DNA of 64,000 nucleotides from Lysobacteraceae bacterium NML08-0793 (GCA_002798275.1 NWQR01000002.1:124001-188000), one strand, 5' to 3'; numbered from the stretch's first letter, positions 1-7,132 are shown. Numbers and translations: made by a program. The notes: generated by a model from the letters alone, not told the origin.

Positions 1-69
1 CAGGCCGAACTTGAGCTGCTGATTGACATGATTCGCCGCGCCCTCAAGGAAGGCCCGCGCAGTCACTGA
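1..69 (+). CDS. 3' end of an unidentified protein (partial)
   Basis: The first 22 codons of the window are open and end in TGA at 67-69, followed 26 bases later by a strong hairpin terminator. The encoded tail is one amphipathic helix (AELELLIDMIRRALKEG) of the kind that ends many enzymes, including PLP-dependent aminotransferases, but this is too little to name a family. The rest of the gene lies outside the window. It converges on the LysR gene at 178-1101. Confidence 0.5.
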   Translation, partial: QAELELLIDMIRRALKEGPRSH

Positions 70-95
70 TCCGCCGCCTGATTGTGGTTGCAGAG

Positions 96-124
96 AAAAC
101 GCCGGGGAAGAAACCCGGCGTTTT
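96..124. terminator. Bidirectional intrinsic terminator
   Basis: A perfect 11-bp stem (AAAACGCCGGG, 96-106, with its complement at 114-124) encloses a 7-base loop. It is flanked by an A-run on one side and a T-run on the other, so it can terminate both the partial gene at 1-69 and the leftward LysR gene. Confidence 0.85.
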
Positions 125-177
125 CGCGATTGCATGCCACGCCCGACTTTTCCGCCTCTTGCCCGGCACTCGAGCCC

Positions 178-1101
178 TCACCCCCCATTTTCGACCTGCT
201 GCAACCCCGGCAGATGGGCAAGGCTGTCGGCCAGATATTCGACAAACATCCGCACCCGTGCCGGTTGCAGGCGGCGCTCCGGCATGAGTGCGTGAATGCC
301 ACTGCCCGGCAATGACCACTGCGGCAATACCCGCTGCAAACGCCCGGCGCGCAAATCCTCATGCACCTGCCAGAGCGAGTGGCGCGAAATACCAAGCCCG
401 GCCAGTGCGGCCTGCCGCAAGGCTTCGCCCGCATTACTTTGCACCCGCCCGTGCACGCGCAGCCGGACGGATTCGCCTTGGGCATCCTGCAAGCGCCATA
501 CGCCACTTTCATCACCCTGTCCGCTCTGCACGATGCAGTCGTGCGCCAGCAAATCAGCGGGCTGCTGCGGCAGGCCGCGGCGGCGCAGATAGTCAGGCGA
601 TGCGCATAGCACACGCGGATTATCGGCAAGACGGCGAGACACCCAAGAGGAGTCCTGCAACTGCCCGATGCGGATAGCTAGGTCATAGCCTTCGGCAATC
701 AAGTCCACCATGCGGTCATCCAAGTCCAGCCGCAGCTGCACTTGCGGATGCGCCACAAGAAACCCCGACACCAACGGCATCAAATAATGCTGGCCAAATG
801 CAGCCGATGCCGTTACCCGCAGCAGACCGCTGACTTGGCTACTGCCTTGCTGCAAGCGCGCGCCCAACTGGGTTAAGCCATCCAGCAAGGGGCGGCCTTC
901 TTCGGCCAGCGCCAAACCTTCCGGCGTGGGGGTCAACCGCCTTGTGGTGCGATGCAGAAGGCGCAGGCCAAGTTCCGTCTCCAGCCGCTTCAGTCGCTGG
1001 CTTGCCACGGCCGGAGAAAGATCCATATGCCGGGCAGCGGCGCTGATGGAGCCGTGCTCCAACACCTGCAAAAACAGCGCGATATCACCGATACGTTTCA
1101 T
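178..1101 (-). CDS. LysR-family transcriptional regulator
   Basis: 307 residues, the usual LysR length. The N-terminal winged helix-turn-helix (about residues 1-60, with SISAAARHMDLSPAVASQRL as the recognition part) is followed by an inducer-binding domain of periplasmic-binding-protein fold (about 90-300). The motif ...RIGQLQDSSWVSRRLADNPRVLCASPDYL is typical of the CrgA/DsdC-like subgroup that controls neighbouring oxidoreductases and exporters. The gene is divergent from the MFS exporter and aldo/keto reductase, and a T-N11-A palindrome lies between them. The likely role is activator or repressor of that exporter-reductase pair; the inducer is unknown. Confidence 0.9.
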   Translation of the reverse strand: MKRIGDIALFLQVLEHGSISAAARHMDLSPAVASQRLKRLETELGLRLLHRTTRRLTPTPEGLALAEEGRPLLDGLTQLGARLQQGSSQVSGLLRVTASAAFGQHYLMPLVSGFLVAHPQVQLRLDLDDRMVDLIAEGYDLAIRIGQLQDSSWVSRRLADNPRVLCASPDYLRRRGLPQQPADLLAHDCIVQSGQGDESGVWRLQDAQGESVRLRVHGRVQSNAGEALRQAALAGLGISRHSLWQVHEDLRAGRLQRVLPQWSLPGSGIHALMPERRLQPARVRMFVEYLADSLAHLPGLQQVENGG

Positions 1102-1130
1102 TGCCGAATCAACAGGAGCGTTCCGATATT

Positions 1131-1147
1131 TTCAATATTTTATTGAA
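1131..1147. promoter_or_regulatory. LysR-type operator palindrome
   Basis: TTCAATA-TTT-TATTGAA is a perfect 7-bp inverted repeat with a 3-bp centre. It fits the LysR box pattern T-N11-A and sits 30 bp upstream of the LysR start codon and about 80 bp upstream of the MFS start. It is the natural binding site for the adjacent LysR protein. Confidence 0.65.
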
Positions 1148-1228
1148 ACTCATCATGAATTTGCCCGGTTTTTCCAATCAATCAAAGCGGTAACAGTAGC
1201 GCCTCCTCCCCTAGCCCAAGCCCTGCGC

Positions 1229-2425
1229 ATGATCGCATCGCCCACTTCCTCGTCCCGCCTGCCGCTGGCCGTGTATGCGCTGACCATCGGCGCTTTCGGC
1301 ATCGGCACCACCGAATTCATCATCATGGGTCTGTTGGTGCAGGTGGCCGCCGATATGCAGGTGACGCTGCCGCAGGCCGGTTGGCTGATTTCGGCTTATG
1401 CGCTGGGCGTGTTTGTCGGCGCGCCACTGCTCACGCTCGCCACCCGCCGCCTGCCGCACAAGATCACGCTGATGGCGCTGATGCTCATCTTCACGCTGGG
1501 CAATCTGGCCTGTGCGCTGGCGCCCGCCTATGGCTGGCTGCTGGCGGCTCGGGTGTTGACCTCGCTCGCGCACGGCACGTATTTCGGCGTGGGCTCGGTG
1601 GTGGCCACGCAATTGGTGGCGCCGGACAAGCAGGCGCAGGCGATTGCCCTCATGTTCACGGGGCTGACGGTGGCCACGCTGCTGGGCGTGCCCGCCGGCG
1701 CCTGGCTGGGGCTGCAATACGGCTGGCGCGCCACCTTTTGGGCGGTGACGGCCATCGGCGTGCTGGCCACGCTGGTCGTGCTGGCTTTGGTGCCGCGCAC
1801 GCAAGCGGACACGGGGCCAAGCCGCATCCGCGACGAGGTGCGCCAAGTGCTGCGCGCGCCGGTGCTGCTGGGGCTGTTGATCACCGTGCTGGGCTTTGGC
1901 GGCCTGTTTGTGGTGCAGACCTATATCCAGCCCATCTTGATGCAGGTGTCGGGCTTTGCCGAAAGCGCCGTGTCGCCCATCTTGCTGCTGTTTGGCGTGG
2001 GCATGGTGATCGGCGGCCTGCTGGGTGGCCAATTGGCCGATCGCGGCGTGACGCGCGCCCTGCTGCTCAGCCTGCTGGCGCTGGCCGCCGTGCTGGCGTT
2101 GATGACGCCCGCGCTGCCCCACCGCGTGCCAGCCGCCGCCTTCTCGCTGCTGCTGGGCGCGGCCGCCTTTGCCACCGTGCCCGCGCTGCAAATGTGGGTG
2201 CTGCAACGCGCAGGCAGCGCGCAGAGCCTGGCCTCCAGCCTGAACATCGGCGCCTTCAACCTCGGCAACGCCATCGGCGCATGGCTGGGCGGCGCGGTCA
2301 TCGCCCAGGGGCTGGGCTTGCAAAAGCTGCCGCTGGTCGCCGCCGCCTTGCCGCTGCTGGCGCTGGGCGTGGCGGTTTGGGCGCACAAGCGCGAAACCCC
2401 ATCCACTTGCCCCGATGCGGGCTGA
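1229..2425 (+). CDS. MFS efflux transporter (DHA1 family, AraJ/PbuE-like)
   Basis: 398 residues with about 12 hydrophobic segments and no signal peptide. The N terminus (YALTIGAFGIGTTEFIIMGLL) is the signature of the AraJ/YdhP/PbuE-type drug:H+ antiporters, and a motif-A like stretch RRLPHK follows TM2. It acts in the inner membrane and probably exports small amphipathic or sugar-like molecules. The ATG at 1229 was chosen because the transporter family starts just before TM1; the frame is open further upstream but that part overlaps the LysR gene antisense. It is followed after 30 bp by the aldo/keto reductase and is probably co-transcribed with it. Confidence 0.88.
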   Translation: MIASPTSSSRLPLAVYALTIGAFGIGTTEFIIMGLLVQVAADMQVTLPQAGWLISAYALGVFVGAPLLTLATRRLPHKITLMALMLIFTLGNLACALAPAYGWLLAARVLTSLAHGTYFGVGSVVATQLVAPDKQAQAIALMFTGLTVATLLGVPAGAWLGLQYGWRATFWAVTAIGVLATLVVLALVPRTQADTGPSRIRDEVRQVLRAPVLLGLLITVLGFGGLFVVQTYIQPILMQVSGFAESAVSPILLLFGVGMVIGGLLGGQLADRGVTRALLLSLLALAAVLALMTPALPHRVPAAAFSLLLGAAAFATVPALQMWVLQRAGSAQSLASSLNIGAFNLGNAIGAWLGGAVIAQGLGLQKLPLVAAALPLLALGVAVWAHKRETPSTCPDAG

Positions 2426-2455
2426 TTTTTCCCTCAACTTTTTTGGAGACACACC

Positions 2456-3493
2456 ATGCAATACCGTGACCTTGGCCATTCCGGCCTGAAAGTTTCCGCC
2501 TTCGGCTTTGGCGTCGGCACTTTTGGCGGCAAGGGGCCACTGTTTTCCGCCTGGGGCGATACCGATGCCCGCGCCGCGCGCCGCCTGCTGGACATCGCCA
2601 TCGAGGCAGGCGTCAACTTCTTCGACACCGCCGACGTGTATTCCGACGGCGAATCCGAGCGCGTGCTGGGCGAAGCCATGCGCGGGCGGCGCGAGCAACT
2701 GATCTTGTCCACCAAAACCGCGCTGCGCCTGAGCGAAGGCGTGAACGACGCCGGCGCCTCCCGCCTGCGCCTGCTGCGCGCGGTGGACGCTTCCTTGCAG
2801 CGCCTGGGCACGGACTACATCGACCTCTTGCAACTGCACGCCTTCGACGCCCGCACCCCGCTGGAAGAAACCTGGCGCGCGCTGGACGACCTGGTGCGCA
2901 CGGGCAAACTGCGCTACGTGGGCGCCTCCAACTACGCCGGTTGGCAACTGATGAAAGCGCTGAACATCACCGAGCGCCACGGCTGGACGCGGCCAGTCGC
3001 GCATCAGGTGTATTACTCGCTGATCGGGCGCGATTACGAATGGGAGCTGATGCCGCTGGCGCTCGATCAAGGCGTGGGCGCGGTGGTCTGGAGCCCGCTG
3101 GGCTGGGGGCGGCTCACTGGCAAACTGCACCGAGGCCAACCCCTGCCCGCCGGCAGCCGCCTGCACCAAACCGCCCAATTCGCCCCGCCAGTTGCGGACG
3201 AACACCTCTGGCGCGTCACCGATGCGCTGGACGCCATTGCCGCCGACACCGGCCGCCCCGTGCCGCAAATCGCCCTCAACTGGCTGCTGCAACGCCCCAG
3301 CGTCGCCACCGTGCTGATCGGCGCGCGCAACGAAGAACAACTGCGCCAAAACCTCGCCGCCGCCGACTGGACGCTCAGCCCCGAACACATGGCGCAACTG
3401 GATGCGGCCAGCTTCCGCATGCCGCCCTATCCCTACTACCCCTACTGGAACGGCCAATTCGCCGAACTCAACCCGCCGCCGGTGGCGGTGTGA
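2456..3493 (+). CDS. Aldo/keto reductase (AKR, Tas/YajO-like)
   Basis: 345 residues, a full-length NADPH-dependent (alpha/beta)8 barrel. The catalytic tetrad is visible as D57, Y62 (FDTADVYSDGESE), K87 (STKTA) and H128 (LLQLHAFD); the cofactor site GARNEEQL lies near residues 305-315. It reduces aldehydes or ketones in the cytoplasm; the substrate is unknown. A good ribosome site (GGAG, 2445-2448) precedes the ATG. It follows the MFS gene in one transcription unit under the LysR regulator. Its last 52 bp have a 48/52 copy at 7081-7132, and a 24-bp element starting at its stop codon is repeated at 4788. Confidence 0.93.
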   Translation: MQYRDLGHSGLKVSAFGFGVGTFGGKGPLFSAWGDTDARAARRLLDIAIEAGVNFFDTADVYSDGESERVLGEAMRGRREQLILSTKTALRLSEGVNDAGASRLRLLRAVDASLQRLGTDYIDLLQLHAFDARTPLEETWRALDDLVRTGKLRYVGASNYAGWQLMKALNITERHGWTRPVAHQVYYSLIGRDYEWELMPLALDQGVGAVVWSPLGWGRLTGKLHRGQPLPAGSRLHQTAQFAPPVADEHLWRVTDALDAIAADTGRPVPQIALNWLLQRPSVATVLIGARNEEQLRQNLAAADWTLSPEHMAQLDAASFRMPPYPYYPYWNGQFAELNPPPVAV

Positions 3494-3514
3494 GGGCTTG
3501 CGGCTGGTGGATGC
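3442..3514 (+). repeat. Repeat copy A: reductase 3' end plus stop-codon flank
   Basis: Bases 3442-3493 (reductase C terminus) match 7081-7132 at 48 of 52 positions. Bases 3491-3514, starting at the TGA stop, match 4788-4811 at 23 of 24 positions. The A copy lacks the uptake-sequence dyad that follows in copies B and C; instead the ArsR promoter begins at 3534. This looks like the left edge of an insertion. Confidence 0.8.
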
Positions 3515-3533
3515 GCAGGGATTAATTTATTTA

Positions 3534-3561
3534 TTGACATATCTAAAATTATAGATACAAT
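3534..3561 (+). promoter_or_regulatory. ArsR promoter with operator in the spacer
   Basis: A -35 box TTGACA (3534-3539) and a -10 box TACAAT (3556-3561) are separated by 16 bp. A perfect inverted repeat TATCTA-AAATTA-TAGATA (3540-3557) fills the spacer, as expected for autorepression by an ArsR protein. Transcription would start near 3568, almost on the ATG at 3570, and no Shine-Dalgarno is visible, so the mRNA may be leaderless. Confidence 0.75.
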
Positions 3562-3569
3562 GCGGCGGC

Positions 3570-3926
3570 ATGAATGATGAACATGCCGCCCTGATCGAGG
3601 TCTTCAAGACCCTCTCCAACCCGCACCGCTGGCAGATTTTGCTCTGGCTGCAAGCCCCGCAGCAGCACTTTGCCGAGCTTGCCGCCCAGAGTGAACGCGA
3701 GCCGCATCCCGATGCCGATGAGTACGACATATGCGTGGGTGCCATTGCCAGCAAATCCGGGCTGGCGCAATCGGTGGTGTCCGGCTATCTCGCCGCGCTC
3801 AAAAATGCGGGGCTGGTTCGCTCGCGCCGACTCGGCCAATGGACCTATTACCGCTACGACCCCGAAGGCGCAGCGCAATTCATGCAGCGCCTGCACGCCG
3901 CTTTTCAACACACGAGGAAACCATAA
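3570..3926 (+). CDS. ArsR/SmtB-family transcriptional repressor
   Basis: 118 residues with a winged helix-turn-helix across the whole length: LSNPHRWQILLWL (about 15-27), ASKSGLAQSVVSGYLAALKNAGLV as recognition helix and wing approach (about 59-82), and RRLGQWTYYRY as beta wing. The metal-site ELCVCDL motif of arsenic sensors is absent; a single Cys (DICVG, about 55) remains, so it may sense a redox signal or organic ligand rather than a metal. It is first in a three-gene operon with the ABM protein (1-base overlap at TAATG) and a quinone reductase. The promoter carries a palindrome within its spacer, indicating autorepression. Confidence 0.9.
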   Translation: MNDEHAALIEVFKTLSNPHRWQILLWLQAPQQHFAELAAQSEREPHPDADEYDICVGAIASKSGLAQSVVSGYLAALKNAGLVRSRRLGQWTYYRYDPEGAAQFMQRLHAAFQHTRKP

Positions 3927-4243
3927 TGGCAGATTCTTCTTATATTTTGATCAATACCTTTCGCCCCAAAAACGGCTGTTTTGCCGAATTTATCGCAACC
4001 CAACAACAAGAAACCCGTGCGCTGGCACAAGCCGCCGCTGCCAGCGGCTGGCTGGGCAATGAGATATTTGCCGCCGAAGACGAAAGCCAGGTGGTGATTG
4101 TCACCCGTTTCGCGTCAGAACATGCCAAAGCCCAATGGGCGCAAACCGCAGCCTTCAAGGCGCATCTTGAAAAAATCAGCCCGCTGCTTGAAAGCGCGCA
4201 ATCCATCCCATTCCGGCTGTATGCCGCCAATTTGCCCGAATAA
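3926..4243 (+). CDS. Antibiotic biosynthesis monooxygenase (ABM)-domain protein
   Basis: 105 residues forming one ferredoxin-like alpha/beta domain: YILINTFRPKNG as first strand, then VVIVTRFASEHAKAQW with the strand-helix turn typical of ABM proteins. Small cofactor-free proteins of this fold oxidise quinols or hydroxylate aromatic compounds, sometimes only binding them. The ATG overlaps the ArsR stop codon by one base and is preceded by GAGGAA (3914-3919), so translation is coupled. The pairing with an FMN/quinone reductase downstream suggests quinone handling, as in YgiN-MdaB pairs. Confidence 0.8.
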   Translation: MADSSYILINTFRPKNGCFAEFIATQQQETRALAQAAAASGWLGNEIFAAEDESQVVIVTRFASEHAKAQWAQTAAFKAHLEKISPLLESAQSIPFRLYAANLPE

Positions 4244-4253
4244 GAACAACGCC

Positions 4254-4790
4254 ATGCCGAAAATTCTGCTATTCAACGCCAGCAACAGCAGCCAATCCAT
4301 TCAAAAAACCTTGCTGGATGCTGCCGCCAAGCTATTGACTGAATACGATATTGTTCAAAGCAGCAGCGCCGATTTTGATTTGCCCATTTACAGCACCGAC
4401 CTGGAAAACAGCACCGGCATTCCGCAAGCCGCAGCGGATTTTTACCGCATGATCGGTCAATGCGATGCCCTGATTCTGGCCTGCCCGGAACACAATGGCA
4501 GCGCGCCCGCTGCATTCAAAAACCTGTTCGATTGGACTACCCGCCATGCCGGCCGCCAGCAAATCCCAACCTTCCAAAACAAACCCGGCCTGATTCTCAC
4601 CGCCTCGCCCGGCCCCCGCGGCGGCCTGTCGGTACGCACCTATCTGGAGCAGATTTTGCCCTTCCACGGCCTTGACGTGCTGGCTGCACACGGTTTTCCC
4701 CACTTCAGCCAACGTCCGCTCAATGCGGCAGAACAGCAAACCTTGGCCGAAGCCGTCAGCCTGTTACGCCAACGCCTGAAAACCGCATGA
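4254..4790 (+). CDS. NADPH-dependent FMN/quinone reductase, flavodoxin fold
   Basis: 178 residues. The N-terminal ILLFNASNSSQSIQKTLL is the FMN-phosphate loop of the NADPH_dep_FMN_red family, followed by CPEHNGSAPAAFKNLFDW, the conserved (P)EYNxSxPxxLKNxxDW-type motif, with His in place of Tyr, near residues 83-100. These proteins reduce quinones, azo compounds or chromate in the cytoplasm with FMN. It is the last gene of the ArsR-ABM-reductase operon, 10 bp after the ABM gene. The TGA at 4788 begins a 90-bp repeat shared with 7130-7227. The start at 4254 is chosen because the fold begins there; the open frame extends upstream inside the ABM gene. Confidence 0.88.
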   Translation: MPKILLFNASNSSQSIQKTLLDAAAKLLTEYDIVQSSSADFDLPIYSTDLENSTGIPQAAADFYRMIGQCDALILACPEHNGSAPAAFKNLFDWTTRHAGRQQIPTFQNKPGLILTASPGPRGGLSVRTYLEQILPFHGLDVLAAHGFPHFSQRPLNAAEQQTLAEAVSLLRQRLKTA

Positions 4791-4877
4791 GGGCTTGCGG
4801 CTGGTGAATGCAAAAGGCAGCCTGAAATTTTCAGGCAGCCTGATTTATTTTTGGGCATATAATTTAGAAAATACCCG
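4788..4877 (+). repeat. Repeat copy B: stop-codon flank with uptake-sequence dyad
   Basis: Starts at the reductase stop codon. It matches 7130-7227 along its whole length (an 8-base insert in the second copy and scattered substitutions) and its first 24 bases match 3491-3514 at 23 of 24. It contains the inverted uptake-sequence pair at 4815-4841. It is the right edge of the segment bounded by the two 24-bp copies. Confidence 0.8.
4815..4850 (+). terminator. Terminator made of inverted DNA-uptake-sequence 12-mers
   Basis: Left arm AGGCAGCCTGAA (4815-4826) and right arm TTCAGGCAGCCT (4830-4841, reading AGGCTGCCTGAA on the other strand) form a 13-bp stem with one mismatch, followed by GATTTATTTTT. 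The two 12-mers equal DUS dialects described for Kingella and Simonsiella. In Neisseriaceae, inverted DUS pairs commonly serve as terminators. Confidence 0.8.
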
Positions 4878-4894
4878 GACACCGCGTAACGGAT

Positions 4895-5503
4895 TCAAAT
4901 GATTTGAGTCACCTCATCCACACCGATACGGCTTTTTTGCACCTGCCCACTGCCATCCGGCAGGCCAAGCGCCACCAGCAGGACGGGCAAAAAATTCTCC
5001 GGCAAGCCGCACACGCGCCTGACCGCCTCCGGGTCAAAGCCGCTCATCGGGCAACTGGCCCAGCCTTTTTCCGTCACTGCCAGCATGAGCGTCATGGCGG
5101 CCAGTGATGCACTGCGGATGGCTTCGTCGCGTTTCGCCTGTTGGTTGTGCTCGAAATTTTGTCGGGCAGCCTCTACCCAGCTTTGCGCCATTTCGGCAGA
5201 AACCGCGCCCTTGTCCACGTCCGGGCGCAGTTTTTCGGCCAGTTTCCGATAAGCCTGCAAATCACCACTGATCACCACCACGGCTGCCGCTTCAAGCACT
5301 TTTCCCTGTCCCCAAGCAGCTTGGCAAAGCGCTTCCTTGCCTTGTTCGCTTGCCACAATGGAAAAATGCCAGTTTTGCAGATTGAACGCGGTGGGCGTGC
5401 GCAAGGTTTGCGTAATCACCGACTGAATATCGCTCAAGGCAATATCGCCCTTGGCAAAATGATGGGCAGACACCCGACGCGCGAGAATTTCATTAAGATT
5501 CAT
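4895..5503 (-). CDS. Nitroreductase-family FMN oxidoreductase
   Basis: 202 residues. The start of the fold is NEILARRVSAHHFAKGD, matching the RRSxRxF FMN-phosphate motif of the NfsB/RutE superfamily; TPTAFNLQNWHFSIV (about 41-55) is the conserved PSxxNxQPWxF stretch and KGWASCPMSGFDPEAV the family's GL(G)xCxMxGFD segment. It would reduce nitroaromatics, quinones or enones with NAD(P)H in the cytoplasm. The ATG at 5503 is preceded by AGGAAA, which fixes the start. It lies 16 bp after the DMT exporter on the same strand and is probably co-transcribed under the MarR operator at 6390-6448. Confidence 0.9.
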   Translation of the reverse strand: MNLNEILARRVSAHHFAKGDIALSDIQSVITQTLRTPTAFNLQNWHFSIVASEQGKEALCQAAWGQGKVLEAAAVVVISGDLQAYRKLAEKLRPDVDKGAVSAEMAQSWVEAARQNFEHNQQAKRDEAIRSASLAAMTLMLAVTEKGWASCPMSGFDPEAVRRVCGLPENFLPVLLVALGLPDGSGQVQKSRIGVDEVTQII

Positions 5504-5519
5504 AAGATTTCCTTTTTGC

Positions 5520-6380
5520 TTATTTGGAATAAACGGCGCGTTGCACGCCGAAAACAGACAGCAGCACCAGCGCAAAACCGACCAGCGCAGCGGCATTCAT
5601 GCTTTGCCCCAAAAACAGCCAGCCCAATACAAAAGCACATACCGGACTGAGCAGCCCGAGCGATGAAACAGCGGCCGGCGGCAATTTGGCAATGCCGCGA
5701 AAGTACAAAGCGTAGGCCAGTACCGCCCCCAGCAGGCACAGATACAAATAACCGCCCACATGGCTCAAAGTCAGTTGCGGCGGCAGGCTTTCACGCCACA
5801 AGGCCAACGGCAACAACATTACGCCGCCAAGCAGCAACTGCCATCCGGTCAGCGCCAGCAATGGCAAATCCACCCGCCAGCGCTTGCCGAAAAACACCCC
5901 CGTTGCCATGGATGCCGCGCCGGACAGCGCCGCCACTATCCCCAGTACATCGGCCTTGGCCTGCGGCGAAAGCACCAGCAAGGCCACGCCGACAACCCCC
6001 AGCACGGCAAACAGCCAAGCGCCTTTTGTCACCGGCTCCCGCCCCACCAGCCATACCAACAGCAACACCATCAAAATCTGTGTGGAACTCAAAATCGCCG
6101 CCAAGCCACCGGGCAGGCGATAGGCGGCGACAAACAGCATGGCTTGAAAAAAGCCGATATTCAAAAAGGCCAGCAGTGCAATCTTTGCCCATTCGGCCAT
6201 CTGCGGCAGACGGCGCGCCCACAGTAAAAGCAGCACGCCCGCAGGCAGGCAGCGCAACACCGCTGCAGTAAATGGTCGGTCAGGCGGTAAAAATTGCGTG
6301 GTGACCCAATACGTGGAACCCCAAATCAGCGGGGCCAACGCGGTTAAAAGCACATCGCGCAGAGAATGGGATGTAGACAT
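5520..6380 (-). CDS. EamA/DMT-family inner-membrane exporter
   Basis: 286 residues, about ten transmembrane helices in two EamA repeats (roughly 10-140 and 145-285). WGSTYWVTTQFLPPDRPFTAAVLR and LSSTQILMVLLLVWL are typical of YdcZ/RhaT-like drug/metabolite exporters. The ATG at 6380 with AAAGGTG seven bases upstream is preferred over a GTG two codons earlier. It is divergent from a MarR gene with a long inverted repeat between them, and followed by the nitroreductase, so an exporter-plus-detoxifying-reductase unit repressed by MarR is likely. Confidence 0.9.
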   Translation of the reverse strand: MSTSHSLRDVLLTALAPLIWGSTYWVTTQFLPPDRPFTAAVLRCLPAGVLLLLWARRLPQMAEWAKIALLAFLNIGFFQAMLFVAAYRLPGGLAAILSSTQILMVLLLVWLVGREPVTKGAWLFAVLGVVGVALLVLSPQAKADVLGIVAALSGAASMATGVFFGKRWRVDLPLLALTGWQLLLGGVMLLPLALWRESLPPQLTLSHVGGYLYLCLLGAVLAYALYFRGIAKLPPAAVSSLGLLSPVCAFVLGWLFLGQSMNAAALVGFALVLLSVFGVQRAVYSK

Positions 6381-6389
6381 TGTCACACC

Positions 6390-6448
6390 TTTGTCTTGAA
6401 GTTAAGATAACGCATCGTATGACCTATTTATCTCAACGTCAAGACAAA
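6390..6448. promoter_or_regulatory. MarR operator: 21-bp inverted repeat
   Basis: Bases 6390-6410 and 6428-6448 are reverse complements at 19 of 21 positions, separated by 17 bp. Each arm contains TCTTGAaGTTAAGA-like half-palindromes. The repeat spans the whole divergent promoter between the EamA and MarR start codons, so one protein could shut both directions. Confidence 0.75.
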
Positions 6449-6459
6449 AGAGGTGCCTG

Positions 6460-6963
6460 ATGACTGCCCACGATCCTGTTGACGAGATCATCCGCCAATG
6501 GCAAAGCGAGCGCCCCGAGCTACGCGCCAGCCTGCCTGCCATGGCACATCTGGGAAGGCTGGCGCGCTGCAATGCCCTGTTATCGCCCAAACTTGCAGCC
6601 ATCTTCACGCAATTTGGGTTGAACGGCGGCGAATTCGACGTGCTGGCCACTTTGCGCCGCGCAGGTGCGCCCTTTGTGCTGTCGCCCACCGCGCTCTACG
6701 CCACCCTGATGGTGACCTCAGGTACCATGACCCACCGCCTGAAATTGCTGGAAAACCGCGGTCTGATCACCCGCCTGCCCAACCCGGAAGACAGCCGCAG
6801 CCAACTGGTGCAATTGAGCGATGAAGGCAAAGCCCTGATAGACCAAGCCGTCAGCGCCCATCTGGCCAATGAAAACGCCTTGCTTTCGGGCTTGAGCGAA
6901 GCCGAAATACAGGCGCTGGATATTGGATTGCGCGCACTGCTGCGCGAATGGGAAAAGGATTGA
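6460..6963 (+). CDS. MarR-family transcriptional regulator
   Basis: 167 residues with the winged helix-turn-helix in the middle: LNGGEFDVLATLRRAG (about 52-67), SPTALYATLMVTSGTMTHRLKLLENRGLI (recognition helix, about 73-101) and the DSRSQLVQLSDEGKALI wing, with DxR conserved. MarR proteins release DNA on binding phenolic or oxidised ligands. An AGAGGTG ribosome site precedes the ATG. It is divergent from the EamA exporter-nitroreductase pair, and the 21-bp inverted repeat between them is the presumed operator for autoregulation and control of that pair. Confidence 0.92.
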   Translation: MTAHDPVDEIIRQWQSERPELRASLPAMAHLGRLARCNALLSPKLAAIFTQFGLNGGEFDVLATLRRAGAPFVLSPTALYATLMVTSGTMTHRLKLLENRGLITRLPNPEDSRSQLVQLSDEGKALIDQAVSAHLANENALLSGLSEAEIQALDIGLRALLREWEKD

Positions 6964-6970
6964 GTTTTTT

Positions 6971-7066
6971 CTGCCTTCTTCTTGCTGAAGGCAGCAAGCG
7001 CAGGGTTGGGTTAAAAACCCAACATCTCCTTTGCAAACTCCGAAACGTTGGGGCTTCGGCCCAAGC
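6971..7066. repeat. Cluster of three hairpins in the MarR 3' region
   Basis: Three palindromes follow each other: CTGCCTTC/GAAGGCAG (6971-6978 and 6987-6994), GTTGGGTT/AACCCAAC (7005-7012 and 7016-7023) and a TTGGGGC-TTCG-GCCCAA hairpin near 7050-7066 with a UUCG-type loop. None is followed by a T-run on the plus strand. They resemble extragenic palindromic repeats, but I cannot assign them to a named family. No gene is visible in 6964-7080. Confidence 0.45.
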
Positions 7067-7080
7067 TACGTGGCTATACC

Positions 7081-7132
7081 CTACTGGAGCGGCCAGTTCG
7101 CCGAACCCAACCCGTCGCCGGTGGCGGTGTGA
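7081..7132 (+). pseudogene. Stranded copy of an aldo/keto reductase 3' end
   Basis: The frame YWSGQFAEPNPSPVAV-stop matches the last residues of the reductase at 2456-3493 (YWNGQFAELNPPPVAV-stop), with 48 of 52 identical bases. Nothing upstream of about 7075 resembles the reductase, so only the tail survives. It is followed directly by repeat copy C. This is either the remnant of a second, deleted reductase gene or the product of a recombination that copied the reductase 3' end. Confidence 0.75.

Noticed and set aside
1211-3457. Very long open frame (748 codons) on the minus strand across the MFS and AKR genes
   Set aside because: It is antisense to two clear families, is low-complexity (Gln/His/Gly-rich) and follows from GC-rich third positions of the real genes.
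6971-6994. Hairpin after MarR as an intrinsic terminator
   Set aside because: The stem is perfect but the T-run lies before it, not after it, on the plus strand.
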